DNA of 64,000 bases from contig NC_133393.1 in assembly GCF_047511655.1 (NCBI RefSeq), positions 154,147,779 through 154,211,778 of the forward strand. The letters are read 5' to 3'. How positions within the stretch are numbered: position 1 is the stretch's first letter; every line of letters starts with the position of its first letter. The DNA is from Castor canadensis. Its lineage: Eukaryota > Chordata > Mammalia > Rodentia > Castoridae. The notes beneath the pieces were generated by a model, which saw only the letters and a program-made list of their open reading frames with translations, did not search any database and was not told the DNA's origin. A program made the position numbers and the translations under genes. Shown here one piece after another: positions 1 to 11,322 of this stretch.

Positions 1-116
1 ATAACCAGAGCAAAATGGACTGGAAGTGTGACTCAAGCAGTAGAATGACTGCTTTGTGAGCACCTGCTTTGCAAGCATGAAGCCCTGAGTTTGAATCCCA
101 GCCCCACAAAGAAAGG
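1..116 (+). repeat. dID SINE half (window-edge truncated)
   Basis: tRNA-like text GGACTGGAAGTGTGACTC ... GCCCTGAGTTTGAATCCC, preceded by the usual linker of a B1-dID dimer. The box region contains a small internal duplication (TGCTTTG twice). Confidence 0.8.
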
Positions 117-167
117 GAAAAAGAAGAGAAGGGAAGAAGGGGAGGGGAGGGGAAGGGAGGGGAGGTA
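109..167 (+). repeat. Purine-only tract with G-quadruplex motif
   Basis: GA-rich simple repeat. Five runs of three or four G, each separated by one or two A, lie at 139-162. Confidence 0.85.
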
Positions 168-544
168 GTTCATCCATCTCCGTTTTTAATTATAGTTATC
201 TTCCACATCTCAAAGTGAGGCACAAAGGAATTGTAATTCAGGGATTTTGTGGGAATCCTACAAGACCTAAAGAAGATAGATTTTTCTCTCCAGCCTTAGC
301 CTGTCCCCTGAACTCCAGATTCACATGCCTGTCTGGCATCTCTAGCAGATGTCTAAGAGATGCCTCAAAGTTCAAAGCCTGCACACTGATCTCCACCTGT
401 GACTGCGTCCCTTGTCTGCCTTCCTGAGTCTCCATCTTGGTTAACGGCATCTGCACACCTCCAGGAGTTTAGAGACAAAACCTCTCTTCTCTCTAATTCC
501 CACATAGAACTGGTCATGGCATCGCATCGGCTCTTCTCCCAGGT

Positions 545-625
545 ATGCATGTCCACAAACTGCGATCCTCCTGATCTCTGCCTCCCAAGTAGCTGGGATT
601 GCAGGTGGGAGCCACAGCCCCAGCC
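545..625 (-). repeat. B1-type SINE fragment
   Basis: Minus-strand B1 half recognised by GATCCTCCTGATCTCTGCC and GTAGCTGGGATTGCAGG. Confidence 0.7.
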
Positions 626-947
626 ACCTTTGCAGATTTCAGTCTGCATTCTTAAGAGACAATAAACCCTGACTGTGAGTATAACTGCTTTCCTGAGTTT
701 GGTCTTTCTAGCTGGAGCCTAAAGGTGATCTTGGTGATCTCCAGCAAAGAATCCAGCACTAAGAAGCATGACTGTAGTCCTGGGTGTGAAAGAAATAGGG
801 GAAATCTTTTTGGTTCCTGCTAGTACAACATGAATATCCCCTAAACCCTTGGTTATGCTCTGGTGGGGGCAGGCAGCTGATCAAAAGGGTAGGTGGCGAT
901 AGAAGCCACTAGGAAATGGCAGTCACATGTTGAATACAAGAATTTTA

Positions 948-1027
948 CACCACTTGGGAGACTGAGGAAAAAGGAGGGTTCTAGGCCAGTGTGGGCTACC
1001 AGGCAAGACCCTGTCTTAAAAAATAAA
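948..1027 (+). repeat. B1-type SINE fragment
   Basis: CTTGGGAGACTGAGG ... CAGGCAAGACCCTGTCTT followed by an A-rich tail. Confidence 0.65.
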
Positions 1028-1799
1028 AAGAACTTTAGCACTAAAAGGCACCCTAGAGAGCATCTGGTTCAAAGACTGTCACTTGGCAGAGTAGGCGATG
1101 GAAATAAGCCCAGGAATGTAAAACGATTTGACCCAGGTCACAAGTTTGGTTCAAATAAATTGATTGCTCATTGAACATGAGGCATCAGGCACTATGCCAG
1201 ATGCTGGGGGAATTAATTCCCACAATTCAAGTCGCTCATATAGCTATGGACTCAGGTTAGGGAAACAGAGGGAGATGCCTGAGTCAGGCTTTGCCACTCA
1301 GCAGGAGCTGAATGCGTGTCCTGGAGCAGGACAAGTGGTTCTCAGCCTTCACTGCTGCCCACGGCCATATGCCAGCAGTACACAAAACACATGAGGAAGG
1401 AGCTGTCACCCTCCAGTGGGAGCTGGGGGTGCCAGGGTGGTGGAGGGAGGCTGGGGAAGAGTCAAGAGAGACTCAGGAAGCTGTGCTTGGAGCCCAGGCC
1501 TCCCATCCACAGTCCATGTTCACGGCGTTTCTAGTCCCACCAATGGTAAACAGACAACAGTGACCACTACCAAGCAGACTCACAGATTAGATCTGGATAA
1601 GCAAAATTCAACTAAATGACAATAAAACAAACATAGCTAAGACCAATTAGCTGAAAGATTTAGTCTCAAAGGAGGGAGAATGTTTACTAGACAAATAGTA
1701 ACCATGAGAAAGCTGCTACAGTTATTTTTTTTTCACCTGAGTGCTACAGTTACTTTACTCTTAGAAAAAAACCTAAAAGACAGAAAGTACCATTAGAAT

Positions 1800-2040
1800 A
1801 AGAGGCTGTAATAAAAGAAACATTTTGCCACAAAAGAATAAAACATGAACATGTTTTAATCCTAACAACATAATTTCAAAACATATGAACCAAAAATTGA
1901 CCAAATTATAAGAAGAAATTGACAAATCCACAAAGTGAAACACTCCATTTTTCTAATTGATCATATATGAAGCCAGACTTCATATATGACTCAACAAATA
2001 CCAAAAACTTGTACAAAAAAAATTGTTTCTTTAACTTGAT
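1800..2040 (+). mobile_element. Decayed L1 ORF2 fragment
   Basis: Text such as AGAAGAAATTGACAAATCCA and AACATATGAACCAAAAATTG resembles the LINE-1 endonuclease/RT coding region. Many indels and no open frame. It contains a perfect hairpin at 1961-1989. Confidence 0.5.
1961..1989. repeat. Perfect 12-bp inverted repeat, 5-nt loop
   Basis: Arms 1961-1972 (TCATATATGAAG) and 1978-1989 (CTTCATATATGA), loop CCAGA. Lies inside the L1 remnant. Confidence 0.95.
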
Positions 2041-2207
2041 TTATTAAGAATAGGAATCAATAGCAAAAATAAGCTTAAAATGTTCACAGGATTCAAAACT
2101 TTAAAATAAACATTGTAACTCATGGGTTCTTCTTTGGAAGAGCTCAGAAACTGTAATTTAGGACTAAGTTATATTTTTTAACATCCCTCAACTGAGTCTC
2201 CCCATCC

Positions 2208-2210
<3 letters not shown>

Positions 2211-2252
<42 letters not shown>
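2211..2252. repeat. (AC)21 microsatellite
   Basis: Uninterrupted AC dinucleotide run. Confidence 0.97.
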
Positions 2253-2256
<4 letters not shown>

Positions 2257-2311
2257 TATTAGAACAAAACTGTCATCATTTTCAGAAGACTCCATGTGAA
2301 AAACCAAAGAT

Positions 2312-2407
2312 CCAGCTGGAGGCATGGTTTAAGTGGTAGCGCGCCTGCCTAGAAAGCATGAGGCCATGAGTTCAAACCCCAGTACTGCCAAAACAAACAA
2401 ACAAACA
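2312..2407 (+). repeat. dID SINE monomer
   Basis: GCTGGAGGCATGGTTTAAG ... GAGTTCAAACCCCAGTACTG with a CAAA-rich tail. Confidence 0.85.
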
Positions 2408-2691
2408 CCAAAGATCAAAGATGAGTGGTAAGTAGAAAGTGTTCAGTTAGGCTGCAAGATGTCAGATAAATATCTAAAAGCCAATTATGAGACTATGTTA
2501 CCACATAGTGATTGGGAACTAATTTTTAAAGATATACACAGTATTTAAGGTACCTATGAATATGTCAAAAAAAAGATGCATAAAATCATTACGTTGAAAA
2601 TTATAAAACTAATTTAATAGCATAAATGGATGAGAAAACCTGACATTTTAAAAATGGAAATTCTCCCCAAAATAATATTGAGAAATGATTT

Positions 2692-2765
2692 TTTTGACAG
2701 TACTGGGCTCCTTGCTGGCTTGGCATCCACTCTATTGTATTGGCCATGCCACCAGCCTTCCCCAA
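2692..2765 (-). repeat. dID SINE fragment
   Basis: On the minus strand, GGCTGGTGGCATGGC ... GCCCAGTACTGTCAAAAAAA. Confidence 0.6.
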
Positions 2766-2934
2766 ATTAATGACAAATGTTAACATTAAATGTGATTCAT
2801 GCAAAATCTCCACAGGCTTTTTGAGGAGCTTGTAACTAATTTCAGAATGTATACAAAAAAAAGACAAATACAAACAAGACTACTTTGAATAACGCTATGA
2901 GACTTGCTTTGTCAGTTATCACAACTTCCTATGT

Positions 2935-2995
2935 TGCTGAGGGCATGGCTCAAGTGGAAAGAGACCCTGAGCTGAAACCCCTGTGTGGAGGGGAG
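2935..2995 (+). repeat. dID SINE fragment
   Basis: GAGGGCATGGCTCAAGTGG ... CCCTGAGCTGAAACCCC; the middle of the element is deleted. Confidence 0.6.
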
Positions 2996-4160
2996 TCTTA
3001 CTGTGCTGCTATTATAATAAGGATACTGATGTTGAAAAAATATACTGAGTCATGTTGGAGAGCAGCAAAGCAGACTCATGCATCTGTGAACACAATACAC
3101 GAGAGCCAGTATTACTCAAGGAAAACGGTTTAATATGGGAGCTTAGCACCATTAGTTTTCTATGTAAAAGAATTAAAACTGAATTGCTTCCAAATACCAT
3201 TCACAAAACTAAACTCTTGGTAGATTACACTTCAAAGTGAATAGCAAAACTTAGAACGGGAGAATTTTAAAAAATTAAGACTTAAAATAGCATCACTGTT
3301 CTAACCTTAATCGACATGGCTGTTTCTTTATATGAGTTCTGATCCATAATTTATATACGTTATTTTTATTTCCCCATACATTTATCACATTTTTTTCATT
3401 GTAGAAGCTCTGAGCTCACTTTCCTTCTGCATGAAGTACAATTTTTAGAATTCAGGGGAGGATCTATAGAGATAGGTTATCTATAGATGGACTATTTCGT
3501 TGAGAACATTCTAGCTTCACTTTAGTTCCTGAAAGTCTCCTTGGCAGTTATTTCCTCTGAAGCTATTTCTTCTGCTGTCTTTCTAACTGTCACTTCTGTG
3601 AGGAGCATTCCTTGCACACATACTTTGACGCTTTTGAAACTTCACTGGCACGCTAGGTGGACTGCTTTTTGGTGTGCTGTTGAGATCTCGTTTGGGATTC
3701 CCTGGGTTCTTCAATCTATGGACAAGTATATCTGAACAGGTTTGTTAAAATCACAGCATTGCCTCTTCTAACACTTCTTAGGTCTCATTTTCTATCTCCT
3801 CTTGTCCACAGAGACTGGTGTTCGTGAACAATCCTTTGAGACTTTTTCCACATCAGTGGAAGCCCTAATTATCATGTGATACAGAATGAGTCCTGCCAAA
3901 ATTCCATGTCAAAGCCTTGTTATCCAACATGACTTTTTTAGAGAGGCTCATCAAATGCTGAAGCACCCAGGGAAGATTTGTTAGAAAAAGTAAGATGGGC
4001 TTTGAAAGACAGAGGAGACTTTAGACAAGCAGGGAAGAGCAGGGAGGCATTCAATATGGAAATAACATGAGAACATTCAGGAATGGAAATGAAACATTTT
4101 ATGGTTTTTGAAATTAAGCTTTTTAAAATCAAAGTTTAATCTACATAAAGAAAAATGGAA

Positions 4161-4370
4161 GCTGGGCACCAGTAGCCCACATCTGTAATCCTAGCAACTC
4201 AAGAGGCAGAGATCAGGAGGATCACAGTTCAAGGGCAGTCCAGGAGAATAGTTCATGTCACCTTCTCTCAAAAAACCCATCACAAAAAAGGACTGGTGGA
4301 GTGGCTCAAGGTGTAGGCCCTGAGTTCAAACCCCAGCGCTCCCTCCCAAAAAAAATGAAAAAAGAAAAAT
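4161..4370 (+). repeat. B1-dID dimeric SINE, full length
   Basis: B1 half GCTGGGCACCAGTAGCCC ... TCTCTCAAAAAACCCATCAC, then the dID half from GGACTGGTGGAGTGGCTC to GTTCAAACCCCAG and an A-rich tail. Confidence 0.9.
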
Positions 4371-4460
4371 GGACCCATGGCTCAATAAATCATCAACTAA
4401 TATACTCACATAACCACTTTTCAGAAAAAAAATAGGGTATCATTCTCTGTATTTCCACAC

Positions 4461-4496
4461 TATATATATACATACACACATAAACATACACACACA

Positions 4497-4537
<41 letters not shown>

Positions 4538-4540
4538 GTA
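4461..4540. repeat. Compound (TA)n(CA)n(TG)n(TA)n microsatellite
   Basis: TA, then CA, then TG, then TA runs make a near-palindromic alternating block of about 80 bases directly before the minus-strand SINE at 4553. Confidence 0.95.
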
Positions 4541-4552
4541 ATATTTATATAT

Positions 4553-4708
4553 TTTGGTGTGGTACTGGGGTTTGAACTCAGGGTCTTCACCTTGAGTCAC
4601 TCCACCAGACCTATTTTTGTGATGGTTTTTTTTGAGATAGGGTCTTACAAAATATTTGCCCAGGGTGGGTTTCAAACTGTGATCCTCCTGATCTCTTCCT
4701 CCTGAATA
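4553..4708 (-). repeat. B1-dID dimeric SINE
   Basis: GGTACTGGGGTTTGAACTC ... GTGATCCTCCTGATCTC is the reverse complement of the dimer; the 5' end is truncated. Confidence 0.88.
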
Positions 4709-5289
4709 TTTATATTTTTAAATATTGATCTATGGCATGTATTAGCTAATAGGAAATATAACCAAATGCAAAAGAAACAAGTGAAAAATTGAAAAATAGA
4801 ATGGGGAGTTTACTGTTTCCTCAGCCCTATGTAGTAGGTTGCACGAGAGTTACCCAGTGGTATCATCTTAATATCATAAATTTGTAAATGTTAAATTTAT
4901 TTGGAAAAGAAGTCTTTGTAGCTGTGAATAAATTAAGGATTCAGAGATAAGGTAAACAGCCTGGGTTATCCGGGTAGATGTTAACTGCCATCAGTGTCCT
5001 TCCAAGAGCAAAGCAAGGGAAAAGGGGGAGAGAGAGGCCAAGGGTAACCAGACTTTGGAGATGATGTGAAGACCAAGGCAGAGACAGCGATGTAGCCTAT
5101 TGCCACAGGCTGAGACAGCCAGCAGAAGCTGGAAAAGGCAAGGAAAGGCTTCCTCCCTAGAGCCATGCAGGTAATTTGACATGTAAGGCCTAAGGAAACT
5201 ATTAAAAGGATAATGTAGACAGGTGGAAACAGGAAGCTCTGGGTCTGAGGCCAGTCCCAGAAAAAATTAGAGAACCTATCTAAAAACAA

Positions 5290-5508
5290 GCCAGGCATGG
5301 TGCTCACCTGTAATCCCAGCTACACAAGAGGTGTAGGTAGTAGAATCAAGATTCTAGGTCAGCCCAGGCAAAGTTAACTAGAGACCCTCTCTGAAAAACA
5401 AATTAAAAGCAAAAAGACTGGTGGTGTGACTCAAATTGTACAGTGCTTGAGTTCAAGCACAATTGCAGAGACCTTGAGTTTAATCCCCAGTATTGATTCA
5501 AAAAAGGG
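5290..5508 (+). repeat. B1'-dID dimeric SINE
   Basis: The B1 half carries the CTACACAAGAGGTGTAGG variant seen in the middle unit of the trimers, so this may be a 5'-truncated trimer. Confidence 0.85.
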
Positions 5509-6164
5509 GGGGTGGCATTGTATCAAAAGAATAATAATATATGATAATATCATCATTTTGAATTTATTAATTCTCTTTCCCAGTGTAGGAGCATTTGGAA
5601 AGCATAATTAGCAATGTTTCCAATGTGTCATTACTTGTTTTGAAAGGTCCTGGTTTTAAGTAAGTTTGAAAAATCTCCATTAAATACTTTAAAACAACTG
5701 TATACTGTAACTTCGCAGCTCCCTTAATACAGTAATGTGCTTGTGATGCCCCAAGGCTGGCAAGATAGTTTACTCTGTCTATTTGTCCATGGGATCATTT
5801 TATCCCAGAGCATTTCTCTGCATCGATGTTCCATAGGGTATTTTATGGTAGATGCTGGACTGCAGCAAAGAAAGATATAGTCTTGAGAGAGGTTTCCTTC
5901 AGACTAGGAAGCAGGTAATGATGAAGAATCCTGGACCCACTGAATAAAATACTTCTGTACAAACCAAAATGGTTGTGTCCCCACATTCCTGATATTTTTC
6001 ACCTGGGCAAGAGATACATTCACACAGCAGAATTTTCCCCTCCAAGCCAGCTTATTGGGTTTTTATTAAGACACTTTATCCTGGTTATTTTTTTAAATTT
6101 ATTTTTTATCATTAATTAAGCCAGATAGCTTTGCCTAACCAACTACACTTTATCCAGTGGTTAT

Positions 6165-6540
6165 ATAAGTTTCCAGAGGCTGCTCTAACAAGTTACCATA
6201 GACTTGGTGGCTTAAAACATGAGAAATGTATTCACATGCAGTTCAGGAGGCTGAAGTTCAAAACCCAGTAGGGCTATACTCCCTAGCCTTTAGGCAAGAA
6301 TCCTTCCATGCCTCTTCCAGTGAGGCTCTCTGGTTATGGCTACATTCTCTCCCTCCGTCTTCACGTGTCCTTCTCCTCGCTGGCATAAGGATGACTTCCA
6401 TTGCATTTAGGGCCCCTGAAAAACCCAGGATCCTCTTAAGTTCCTTAATTACATCTGCAAAGATCCTTTTTCCAAATAAGATCACATTCACTGGTTCATG
6501 GACACAACTTTTAGGAGGGGGGACTACTCAACCTATTACT
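6165..6540 (+). mobile_element. Ancient interspersed repeat, LTR/MaLR- or MER-type
   Basis: GGCTGCTCTAACAAGTTACC and GACTTGGTGGCTTAAAACAT are typical of a common old mammalian repeat whose family name I cannot fix. It ends near a GGACACAACTT-like stretch at 6510. Confidence 0.5.
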
Positions 6541-7762
6541 ACCCTGAAGAGATGTTAGTATCAGTCTGAGGCCAAAATCATCTCTGGATAAGTTAATAGT
6601 AAAAGTCGAGATTTGCAAAGTTGAGGACCAGGTCTTGAACAATAAACTCATCTGGTGGGGCCTTTCCACCTCACCATGCACCGTCCTTATCACCTCCTTC
6701 AAACATCAGAAGTCATTATTTCCACTTGACATACAGGTAAATACCAAGGCTCCACGAATTTGAGTAAACCTCCAAGGTCATAGAGTTAACAAATGATAGA
6801 ACTGGAATTCAAACTGGTGTGTATGATTCTGAAACCATACTGCCCCAAATCTGTACCCTGACCTTTCTCATCCCTTCTAGAACTGTTACAAAATGAGACT
6901 TTCCCAAATATTTGAAGTCTTCTTGTACATCTTGACTTTCTTCTTATCCTGAGTGTCTTAATGTCCTAGCTCCCTCAAACTTCACTTCAACAGCAATTTG
7001 TCCCTTTGCCTGGTCTAAATCTGTTGCATTTCTTTCCTACGCTCCTTGAAATAATACTTCCTAGAGCTGACATAAAAGCCAATTTGTATTTAGAACTTTG
7101 TGTCAGATCCCATTCAAAAGCCCTTCAATTGGATTAGTTCCATTCAATCTTCAGTAACCCTATTAGATAGGTTGCTATCATTATCCTTCATTTTGGAGAC
7201 AAGGAGACAGGCACAGGGAGTTAAGCATCTTGCTTCAGGTCACAGTGCTAGAAGGTAAAGCTGATATTGATATGTAGATAGGTCTGCCTCCAGAGCCCTG
7301 TGTGATCTCTACCCTCTAGGCTGCCTCACCTTATGCTTGCTCCAAGTGTGGTGTCAATGGCTGGGTATAGGCAGAGACTATCTCTCTTGTTCTAAATATT
7401 ATTCTCTAATTAATGCAACTTAAGATCACATGTTGGTCACATTGTGTATAAGTATTTGGACCCTGCTAAATGTCTACCTAGCAATGATTCCCTTCCTCCT
7501 TCCAACTAACTGAGGCAGAGGAAGCAAAAAGGCCTGGGATGAAGACTGAAGGGAGAGAAGTCTAAAAGAAGGGGCACCCTGAAGTCCAGGCACAGCAGAC
7601 TCAATTCAGATAGGCTACTTGAGAAGAAGCAAACCTTGCCCCTTCTCAAGAGGGTACACATGTCAATTTCTCTAAAGCTAACTGAATTTTGCTTTCTTCT
7701 GTCCTTAGTTTCCTGGTAAAACCAAGGGAGTATATTTAAAAAAAAAAAAAACTGTACATTGA

Positions 7763-8112
7763 ACCAGGTGTCATGGCTCATGCCTGTAATTCTAACTACT
7801 TGGGAGGCAGAGATCAGGAGGATCATGGTTTGAGGCCAGTCCTGGCAAAAAGCTAGTGAGATTCCTACTCAACCAGTAAGAACTGGTTACCAGTTACCCA
7901 GAACTGGGAATGGTGGTATATGCCTGTGATCCTAGCTACACAAGAAGTGTAAATAAATAGGAAGATGTGGTGTAGGCCTGTAGAGGCATAAATGTGAGAC
8001 TGTGTTTGAAAAAATATCTAAAGCAAAAAGGGTTGGGAGTGAGGCTCCAGTGGTAGAGTGGCTTCCTGGCAAGTGTGAGGCCCTGAGCTCAAACCCCAGT
8101 ATTGCTCCACCC
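7763..8112 (+). repeat. Trimeric SINE B1-B1'-dID
   Basis: Units near 7763-7865, 7905-8020 and 8028-8112. Flanks TGTACATTGAA (7753) and TGTACACTGAA (8120) look like a target-site duplication with one mismatch. Confidence 0.88.
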
Positions 8113-8118
8113 AAAGAG

Positions 8119-8151
8119 TTGTACACTGAAGGTTAAAACTTCAGTGTACAA
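8119..8151. repeat. Perfect 13-bp inverted repeat, 7-nt loop
   Basis: Arms TTGTACACTGAAG (8119-8131) and CTTCAGTGTACAA (8139-8151), loop GTTAAAA. The first arm coincides with the 3' target-site copy of the preceding SINE. Confidence 0.95.
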
Positions 8152-8191
8152 GGACTGTCAAAGATGCAACACATACTCTAAAAGGTGTGTA

Positions 8192-8214
8192 TTCTGTGGT
8201 TAAAAACCACAGAA
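8192..8214. repeat. Perfect 10-bp inverted repeat, 3-nt loop
   Basis: Arms TTCTGTGGTT (8192-8201) and AACCACAGAA (8205-8214), loop AAA; only 40 bases after the previous hairpin. Confidence 0.95.
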
Positions 8215-8267
8215 AGACAGCATTTCAAATCCCAGCCTTACTTCAGTAAAACCTTCCACATTACCCT

Positions 8268-8575
8268 GTGATGGACTGAGTTTGTCTCCCACAATTCATA
8301 TGCTGAATGTGACTGTATTTGGAGATAGGGCCTTTGAAGAAACTAAGTTAAAATAAGGTAGTTAGGAATCAAATGACTGATGTCCTTATAAAAAGAGATT
8401 AGGATACAGACACACAGAAAGACCGTGTGAAGGCACAGGGAGAAAATGGCGTGCATAAGCCAAGAAAGAGGCCTCAGGAGAAACCAACCCTGCAGACAGC
8501 TTTGAGAACTGGCAGCCACTAAGCCACCCAGTCTGTGGTAGTTTGTTATGGCAGCCTGAGAAAACTCCAACAGGC
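8268..8575 (+). mobile_element. MaLR-type solo LTR (MLT1-like)
   Basis: ATTCATATGCTGAATGTGAC, TTTGGAGATAGGGCCTTTG, CTTATAAAAAGAG and CCACCCAGTCTGTGGTAG in order are the classic MLT1 landmarks. No coding sequence; an ancient solo LTR. Confidence 0.8.
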
Positions 8576-8959
8576 CCCAGCATGAAACAGCTACTTCCTT
8601 TTCTCAGCTAGCTGTTGGAACTTCATCTGATGCTGAAAGGAGAACTGCTTTGGGTTATCTTACCTACTACTCTCTTATACATTAAAACAGTTTATCCATC
8701 GTCTTTCCAGCCATTTTCCTCTTGTTTCACCAACTAGACCCATGACAAAGTACATAAATCCAGACTTTGTCTTACAGAATATACACCTAGGAATCAATGG
8801 TCCAATCCTAAAGGCAGTTGCCACCATGCTATAAAGCCATGGGGTGCACACAGATGAAAAAGCCTGCTAAAATCACAGCTTGGAGAAAATATATAAGTGG
8901 GGTGAGAGTGGAGAGGAGGAAAGAAGGCCTTGTATAAGAAGCACAAAAGAAAATAGATG

Positions 8960-9280
8960 CTTGGCTCCTCGATGGTTCACATCTGCAATCCTAGCTACTT
9001 GGGAGGCTGAGATCAGGAAGGACTGAGGTTCAGGACCAGCCCAGGCAAAAGGTTCCTGAGCCCCCATCTTAACCAAAAGCTGGGCACGGTGGTATGTGCC
9101 TGTCATCCCAGCTACAGCAGGAAAGGTAAAATAGGAGGATCATGGTCCAGGCTGGCCCATGAAAAGAGACCCTATGTCAAAAGTAACCACATGACTGCAG
9201 GGGTGGCTCAAGTAGTAGAGCACTGACCTAGCAAGCATGAAGCCCTAAGATCAAACCCCAGCCCCCAAAGCCCCCAATCA
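8960..9280 (+). repeat. Trimeric SINE B1-B1'-dID
   Basis: Junction CATCTTAACCAAAAGCTGGG near 9066 links the two B1 units; the dID half runs from about 9195 with GTGGCTCAAGTAGTAGAGC. Confidence 0.9.
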
Positions 9281-9521
9281 AAAGGTAGTGCAGCAGGCAG
9301 GTCAACATGGAGAAAGCAATGACACAGCAGATGCAGGTAGACCGAGGGCAGGCTTGGGACAAACCTCACAGGTAGGATGTTCCTGCAGTGCATCTAGAAA
9401 GCAGTTCATCACAGACATGAAAACAGAAGGTGGCCATGTTCTAAGTGCTTCTGACACAGAGGGACATGGAAGAATATGTTGGATCTCTTCAAAGATGTGG
9501 AAACCTATTCTCTAATTTCTT

Positions 9522-9575
9522 TTTGTGGTGCCGGGGATCCAACCCAGGGCCTTGTTCATGCTAGGCTAACTCCAG
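9522..9575 (-). repeat. ID SINE fragment
   Basis: GTGCCGGGGATCCAACCC ... GTTCATGCTAGGC is the reverse complement of an ID core. Confidence 0.6.
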
Positions 9576-9977
9576 GCCTGCCTTGTCTAGTTTCTGTATC
9601 TTCTTCCCCAATACTCACCTATCTCAAATCAGTCCACCCCTCTACATCCCATTCATATTTTTCGTCTCCTGAAGAATGTTCTCACCTCCCTTCTCCACAT
9701 TCACAAAATCTGCCCATCCTTAGGAGTCATCTACCTCCAAAGGTATCAGTGCTTCCTTGGTCACATCTGCTTGCACTGATTTCTCCCTGCTGGGAACTCA
9801 GTGACCTGCCTCTGCTATTGTTGGTCCATCCATATTTCTAAATGGCTTTATTATTTGATTAATTTAATTTTGATTCCAGAAAAATGATACTTTGTGTAAG
9901 CCACAGCATTTTAACAAGTTTTTATTTTATATTACATATCTAATGTAAATACACATTTATATATTATATATACTTTC

Positions 9978-10056
9978 TTTTCAGTGCTAGGGACTGAACT
10001 CAGGGCCTTGCACATACTAGGCAAGCTCTTCCACTGAGCTAAATCCCCAATCCCTT
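9978..10056 (-). repeat. ID SINE monomer
   Basis: GTGCTAGGGACTGAACTC ... CCACTGAGCTAAATCCCC, reverse complement of a standard ID element. Confidence 0.85.
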
Positions 10057-11237
10057 GTTACTACATTTTTACTGAATATAAAACCTCAAGGAAAAACAAC
10101 AGCAGTAGAAATCTAGCCATAAATTTTAACCCTTTTGCATTGAAGCCTAAAATATGAAAAATACAAGTTGTGAGTTTCTAGATGCTCAGTGGATAAAAAG
10201 TGCTAGGACAAAATAAGTGGTGTTTGCCTAAAGTCTCCAGAGAATCTAGTTAATTCTCAGTTTAATAATTCTTTTTTTTATGGAACCAAATGTGTTTAGA
10301 TTGAAAAAGATACAACCTAGAATCTACAGAGGAATGGGGTCCCTGATCCCTGTGCAACATTTCAAAAAGCCTACTGGAAATCAAAAAGCTAATTCACAGT
10401 AAAACTGCTCTCATTAAAACATCACAGCTCTTTGCATTTAGCCAGAATTACAGGAACACAGTGCTTCGCTATTAGTGATGACATAGAAGTCAAAGCCTCT
10501 GAATGTCAATTATCTTTTTAATTAGGAAAAAAAAAGAAAGGAAATTACCATTTCATAAATATTTTGTAAAAATAAATCTTTTAAGCTAACAATTAGAAAA
10601 ATGTTAACATTGTGAAAAATAATGAAAACCTTTTGAAGTGTTCAAGTGATAAAAAGCTCCAAGTAACTTGTTAAAAACTGTTTTTTCCAACAGAGGTTAT
10701 TGTCTTAATAGTAACACACAGTCCACTTACTGAGTCCTCCCTGAGTGCTCTACGCAGCTGTTCACATTTAACTCCCCACACTCAAACACAGGCACTACTG
10801 CAGATGAGGAACTGAACTCCCACACTTTAACAGCTTGTCCAGGGCTACCCTGCTGGTGAGTGGCCTGGCCAGGAGCCAAACCCAGACAGTCACCTTTGAA
10901 GCCCCACCACCCACCCAGCTGATGACAGAACTCCTCCTGTTTCAGTACCTTCACATCGGAAGCAAAGTGTGGTCTTGTAGGTTTCCTGGATTGTGGGGTG
11001 TCTTCTGGTAAATCCAAACACAGAATGACTCCATCTCAAGGTGCAGGCTACCAAAGATGAAGGCCAGGACACAGCTTGAATTCAATAATATTATCTTGTA
11101 ATTTACTTTACTAGGTTACACTGGGCTTGGAGTCTGACATTTATGCCTTGAGCACAGTGGCAAAACAGCCACAATGGTGATTTGTCATGTAACTTCAGGC
11201 GGAGAGAAGAAGAAAAGATGACATATCCATTTTTTTG

Positions 11238-11322
11238 TTTTTTCTGTGGTGGTGATGGAACCCACAGCCCTGTGAATGCTAGGGAGGGGCTCTGCCAGTG
11301 AGCTACGCCCCAGCGCCAAACT
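11238..11322 (-). repeat. ID SINE monomer
   Basis: GGTGATGGAACCCACAGCC ... GTGAGCTACGCCCCAG, reverse complement of ID, diverged. Confidence 0.75.

Noticed and set aside
3464-3490. Inverted text around TCTATAGAT
   Set aside because: Arms of about 8 bases are nearly self-palindromic and expected by chance in AT-rich DNA.
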